A stretch of DNA of 64,000 nt. It comes from Lewinellaceae bacterium (GTDB lineage: Bacteria > Bacteroidota > Bacteroidia > Chitinophagales > Saprospiraceae). Shown here in pieces: positions 61,729-64,000 of the stretch. The notes below the pieces were generated by a model. That model searched no databases and was not told the DNA's origin. It saw only the letters and a program-made list of their open reading frames with translations. Numbering within the stretch: position 1 is the stretch's first letter; every line of letters begins with the position of its first letter. Both the position numbers and the translations under genes were made by a program. The stretch is taken from positions 868,001 through 932,000 of the forward strand of contig JACJYI010000002.1 of assembly GCA_020636225.1 (NCBI GenBank). Reading direction: 5' to 3'.

Positions 61729-62615
61729 ACAAGTGGATACTCCTGGCCATATGCCTGACAACCATAGGCACCAGCGGCTGCCTTCGCCTGGATGATTTCT
61801 TCTATGACCAGGAGAAACTGGAGGCCTATGCCTTGGATGATTACACGGGAGAGGTCGACTTCACCCTGCCTGATCACCTGGACATTCCGGACAGCCTGAT
61901 CCACCTGTTTCCGCTGACCAGTTCTTCAGGGAACCAATCCGTTACGATCCAGGGGCTCCTGGTCGGATCGATGACCGATTTCGCCCAGGATACCTTCCTG
62001 CTGTACTGTCACGGCAACAAGCATCATCTGGACTTCTACTGGCCGCGGATCAAGCTGCTGGCCAATCTGGGCGCCGGGCGCGGGATCCAGGTGATGTCCT
62101 TCGACTACCAGGGCTATGGCCGGTCCGAAGGCAAGCCGTCCCAGGATGGCCTGTACCAGGACGCCATGGCTGCCAGGAACTGGTTGACCGCCCAGGGGGT
62201 CACCCCTGACCGAATCATCCTGTACGGGTTCTCACTGGGGTCCATTCCCGCCATTCACCTCGCCGCTGCCCCCGGACAGACAGGTCAGGGCTGGTTGATC
62301 CTGGAAGCACCCCTGGCGTCCAGCACCACATTGGTACAGGAAGCTTCCACCCTGAGCCTGCCGGCCGGATTCCTGACCGATCTGGATTTTGACAATGCGG
62401 CGGCCATCACCAATGTGAGCCAACCACTGCTCTGGATGCACGGCGAGGACGACCAGAGCACCCCCATCCAAACCCATGGTGAACCCGTCTTCCAGGCCTA
62501 TCGGGGCAGCCGGTCCACCGCCATCCGGGTTCCCCTGGCCGGACATGCCAACCTGCCCCAAACCCTGGGTTTTGATGCCTACCTCCAGGCGATAAGGTCC
62601 TTTTTGAAGGGCTGA
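61725..62615 (+). CDS. Alpha/beta hydrolase lipoprotein
   Basis: 296 residues. The start is a GTG overlapping the previous stop (GTGA). A lipoprotein signal ends TSGC with Cys19. The fold elements are CHGNKHHLDFYWP (oxyanion His96-Gly97), YGFSLGS with nucleophile Ser170, MHGEDDQSTP with the Asp, and LAGHANLP with the His. It resembles BAAT/serine-aminopeptidase-type hydrolases (FrsA/YfhR-like) acting on esters or small acyl compounds in the periplasm. The substrate is unknown. It is transcribed with the upstream lipoprotein gene. Confidence 0.88.
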   Translation: MNKWILLAICLTTIGTSGCLRLDDFFYDQEKLEAYALDDYTGEVDFTLPDHLDIPDSLIHLFPLTSSSGNQSVTIQGLLVGSMTDFAQDTFLLYCHGNKHHLDFYWPRIKLLANLGAGRGIQVMSFDYQGYGRSEGKPSQDGLYQDAMAARNWLTAQGVTPDRIILYGFSLGSIPAIHLAAAPGQTGQGWLILEAPLASSTTLVQEASTLSLPAGFLTDLDFDNAAAITNVSQPLLWMHGEDDQSTPIQTHGEPVFQAYRGSRSTAIRVPLAGHANLPQTLGFDAYLQAIRSFLKG

Positions 62616-62650
62616 TCACATCTGCCCTACTGACATATAAATATGTAGAA

Positions 62651-62673
62651 CCCATGTGAATACTTCACATGGG
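62651..62673. other. Perfect hairpin without a T-tract
   Basis: CCCATGTGAA-TAC-TTCACATGGG, a 10-bp stem and 3-nt loop, 36 bp after the hydrolase stop. It could be a weak terminator, an mRNA-end stabiliser or a protein-binding palindrome. Confidence 0.6.
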
Positions 62674-62767
62674 ACGCTATGCAAATGCGTAACAATCTAT
62701 TCAACAAGCCATTGCAAGAGTGCTCAAAAACACATTGTTTTTTTATTAACTTTTTTTACAGATTCAA

Positions 62768-62798
62768 TTTGATTTAATATTTGAAAGGTATATATTTG
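62768..62798 (+). promoter_or_regulatory. Consensus Bacteroidota promoter of the 53-residue protein
   Basis: TTTG at 62768-62771, a 19-nt spacer and TATATTTG at 62791-62798, identical in geometry to the rpsO promoter. The surrounding 100 bp are strongly AT-rich. Confidence 0.85.
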
Positions 62799-62869
62799 TA
62801 CTGTTGACCCGGATAAATTGGCTTTGTTATCTGGCAACGATTGTAATCCCTTTCGCCGAACCAAATCCC

Positions 62870-63031
62870 ATGAACATGGTTCATCTTGACATTTATCCAA
62901 AGCCGACGCCCCAGGAAGTGCAGAAGATCCTGGCCGATCTTGAGTCCACACAGGACCAAAAGATCAAAGATCAGATCGCCGTGGTATGTATCATGTGCAT
63001 CGGTCTGATCGGCCTGCTGATCTCGCTCTGA
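62870..63031 (+). CDS. 53-residue single-pass membrane protein
   Basis: A short polar N-terminus (MNMVHLDIYPKPTPQEVQKI) and one helix, IAVVCIMCIGLIGLLISL, at the end. No family recognised. The tail-anchored layout, a consensus promoter 72 nt upstream and a strong terminator 36 nt downstream mark it as a real monocistronic gene, probably well expressed. A TTG at 62804 could extend it by 22 residues, but the ATG is preferred. Confidence 0.75.
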   Translation: MNMVHLDIYPKPTPQEVQKILADLESTQDQKIKDQIAVVCIMCIGLIGLLISL

Positions 63032-63066
63032 TCCTCCCTGGAGTTTCGGTCGTAAACACCAAATTT

Positions 63067-63107
63067 GACTAAGCCTGCCTGGTCCGTCTGGCGGGCTTAG
63101 TCGTTTT
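63067..63107 (+). terminator. Terminator of the 53-residue protein gene
   Basis: A 13-bp stem with one G-T pair (63067-63079 with 63090-63102), 10-nt loop, then GTTTT. Confidence 0.85.
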
Positions 63108-63133
63108 ACCGTGCAAACGCGTATTTTGCCCTC

Positions 63134-64000
63134 ATGCATTCAGGCTGGTCCAGACATGTATTGATGGCCCTGATGAACAAATTGCCCTACCTGGTCGATC
63201 TGTTTGTCCGTATTCCCGTTACTGAGGATCCTGCCGGGCAACACATCGTATTGACTTTTGAAGGTGGCCATCCCCTATTCATTCTCCCTTCACCCCTCCC
63301 CGCCCCTGATCAGCTGATCTGTCAGATCAGCCATCATTTGCATCACCTCCTTCTTCAACATCCCTTTCTCGCTCAACCGGATCACCCGGACACGGCCTGG
63401 CATCTGGCCCTGGATGCTGTGGTGGATCAACTGACACCACCGGAATGGAAACGATTCCAATCAGCCAGCGACGACTCTACCGGACCAGCCCCGCAATCCT
63501 CCCTGTTCCAGACCTGGAGCTGGTTTGCCAGCCATCCTCACCTGGCAAATCGACATCAAATCGAGGCGATCGCAGAACACCGCCTTTGGAAACACCCGGT
63601 TGCCCCCCCCCAGGTTTCTGCATTTTCCAACGGACCGGGAGTCCAGGAGCTGCCCGATGAAGCACTCGGCCTGATAGACGATCAACGTCAGCTGATCAAT
63701 GCCCTGCAGTGGCGTTCACGACTCACAACCAGGGCAGCTGGTTCAGCAATGACCCGACTCACCTGGACACATCACCGACGCTCACGCCGGTATGGCACTT
63801 TTCCCGGAATACGGATCAGCAGCCGGGGTGAATTGGTGATCATCCTGGATACCAGCGGCAGTATGTCCTCCAGGGACATTCACGCTTTCTTCGAATTCCT
63901 GCCCCACATGTCCCGGATCTACGGGCGGATCATCATGGTCGAAGCCGACTACAAAGTCAGGGCCATTTACCCGTATCGCAGGCAGACTCCTCACGACCTG
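63134..64000 (+). CDS. VWA-domain protein, metallopeptidase-like (DUF2201 type), 3' end missing
   Basis: 289 codons open to the window edge. Residues 1-130 are Leu/His-rich and resemble the helical part of VWA-like/putative metallopeptidase proteins. The VWA domain begins near residue 228 with GELVIILDTSGSMSS; Asp239, Ser241 and Ser243 form the MIDAS metal site, and it is followed by MVEADYKVRAIY. Such proteins usually sit beside a MoxR-type AAA+ ATPase, which would lie outside this window. The ATG at 63134 follows the terminator directly; 63164 or 63173 are possible alternatives. Confidence 0.82.
   Translation, partial: MHSGWSRHVLMALMNKLPYLVDLFVRIPVTEDPAGQHIVLTFEGGHPLFILPSPLPAPDQLICQISHHLHHLLLQHPFLAQPDHPDTAWHLALDAVVDQLTPPEWKRFQSASDDSTGPAPQSSLFQTWSWFASHPHLANRHQIEAIAEHRLWKHPVAPPQVSAFSNGPGVQELPDEALGLIDDQRQLINALQWRSRLTTRAAGSAMTRLTWTHHRRSRRYGTFPGIRISSRGELVIILDTSGSMSSRDIHAFFEFLPHMSRIYGRIIMVEADYKVRAIYPYRRQTPHDL

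Noticed and set aside
62804..62869. TTG-initiated N-terminal extension of the 53-residue protein
   Set aside because: It would start about 6 nt from the -7 box and adds a second hydrophobic stretch; the ATG at 62870 is simpler. Not excluded.

Overview
The window looks like chromosome from a moderately GC-rich member of the Bacteroidota, most likely a Saprospiria/Lewinella-type marine or sludge bacterium. Many secreted proteins end in type IX secretion (T9SS) sorting domains or in the gliding-associated CHU_C domain (S/A-F-S-P-N-x-D-G-I-N-D). Start codons mostly lack Shine-Dalgarno sequences, and genes are often preceded by the Bacteroidota -7 element TAnnTTTG, in three places with a correctly spaced -33 TTTG. 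The genus is inference; nothing here fixes it.

Layout. 1-5.1 kb: housekeeping genes (RNA methyltransferase end, FabH-like synthase, acyltransferase, miaA, ArsC-like protein). 5.2-31.3 kb: secreted proteins (LVIVD-repeat protein, trypsin-like protease, M28 and M43 peptidases, LamG proteins, CHU_C proteins) mixed with a tRNA-Glu, the glycolytic pair gap-pgk, an isoaspartyl peptidase, glycosyltransferases and a YfhO-type membrane protein. 31.3-41.8 kb: a surface-polysaccharide region (two GT4 enzymes, a methyltransferase, a flippase, rfbB, UDP-glucuronate decarboxylase, a DegT aminotransferase), interrupted by an apparent crotonase / ferredoxin-NADP reductase / adrenodoxin-type ferredoxin operon. 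41.8-43.6 kb: a gene-free repeat island with two tandem arrays, nine small hairpins, a block duplicated about 740 bp apart, palindromes and a possible MITE. 43.6-50 kb: a LON-substrate-binding protein and a 1,872-residue alpha-2-macroglobulin.

50-54.9 kb is a visibly AT-richer accessory island. It holds a broken gene, a two-gene membrane cassette (50466-51924) between two imperfect direct repeats of about 85 bp, a decaying operon with one amber stop and one frameshift, and a 230-bp array of eight TGACGCA/TGCGTCA heptamers closed by an 18-bp inverted repeat. This island is the best candidate for something undescribed: the first gene of the cassette has an N-terminal domain resembling the PUA/EVE-like modules of restriction proteins plus a C-terminal membrane segment, and the second is TM-coiled coil-TM. 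A defence role is inference only.

55-64 kb returns to core genes: a di-heme peroxidase next to an MbnP-like copper protein, an NqrM-like protein, mazG, rpsO, pnp with an RGG-like glycine/arginine tail, two lipoproteins, a 53-residue membrane peptide with a textbook promoter, and a VWA protein cut by the window end. No rRNA, complete insertion sequence, CRISPR array or riboswitch was recognised.
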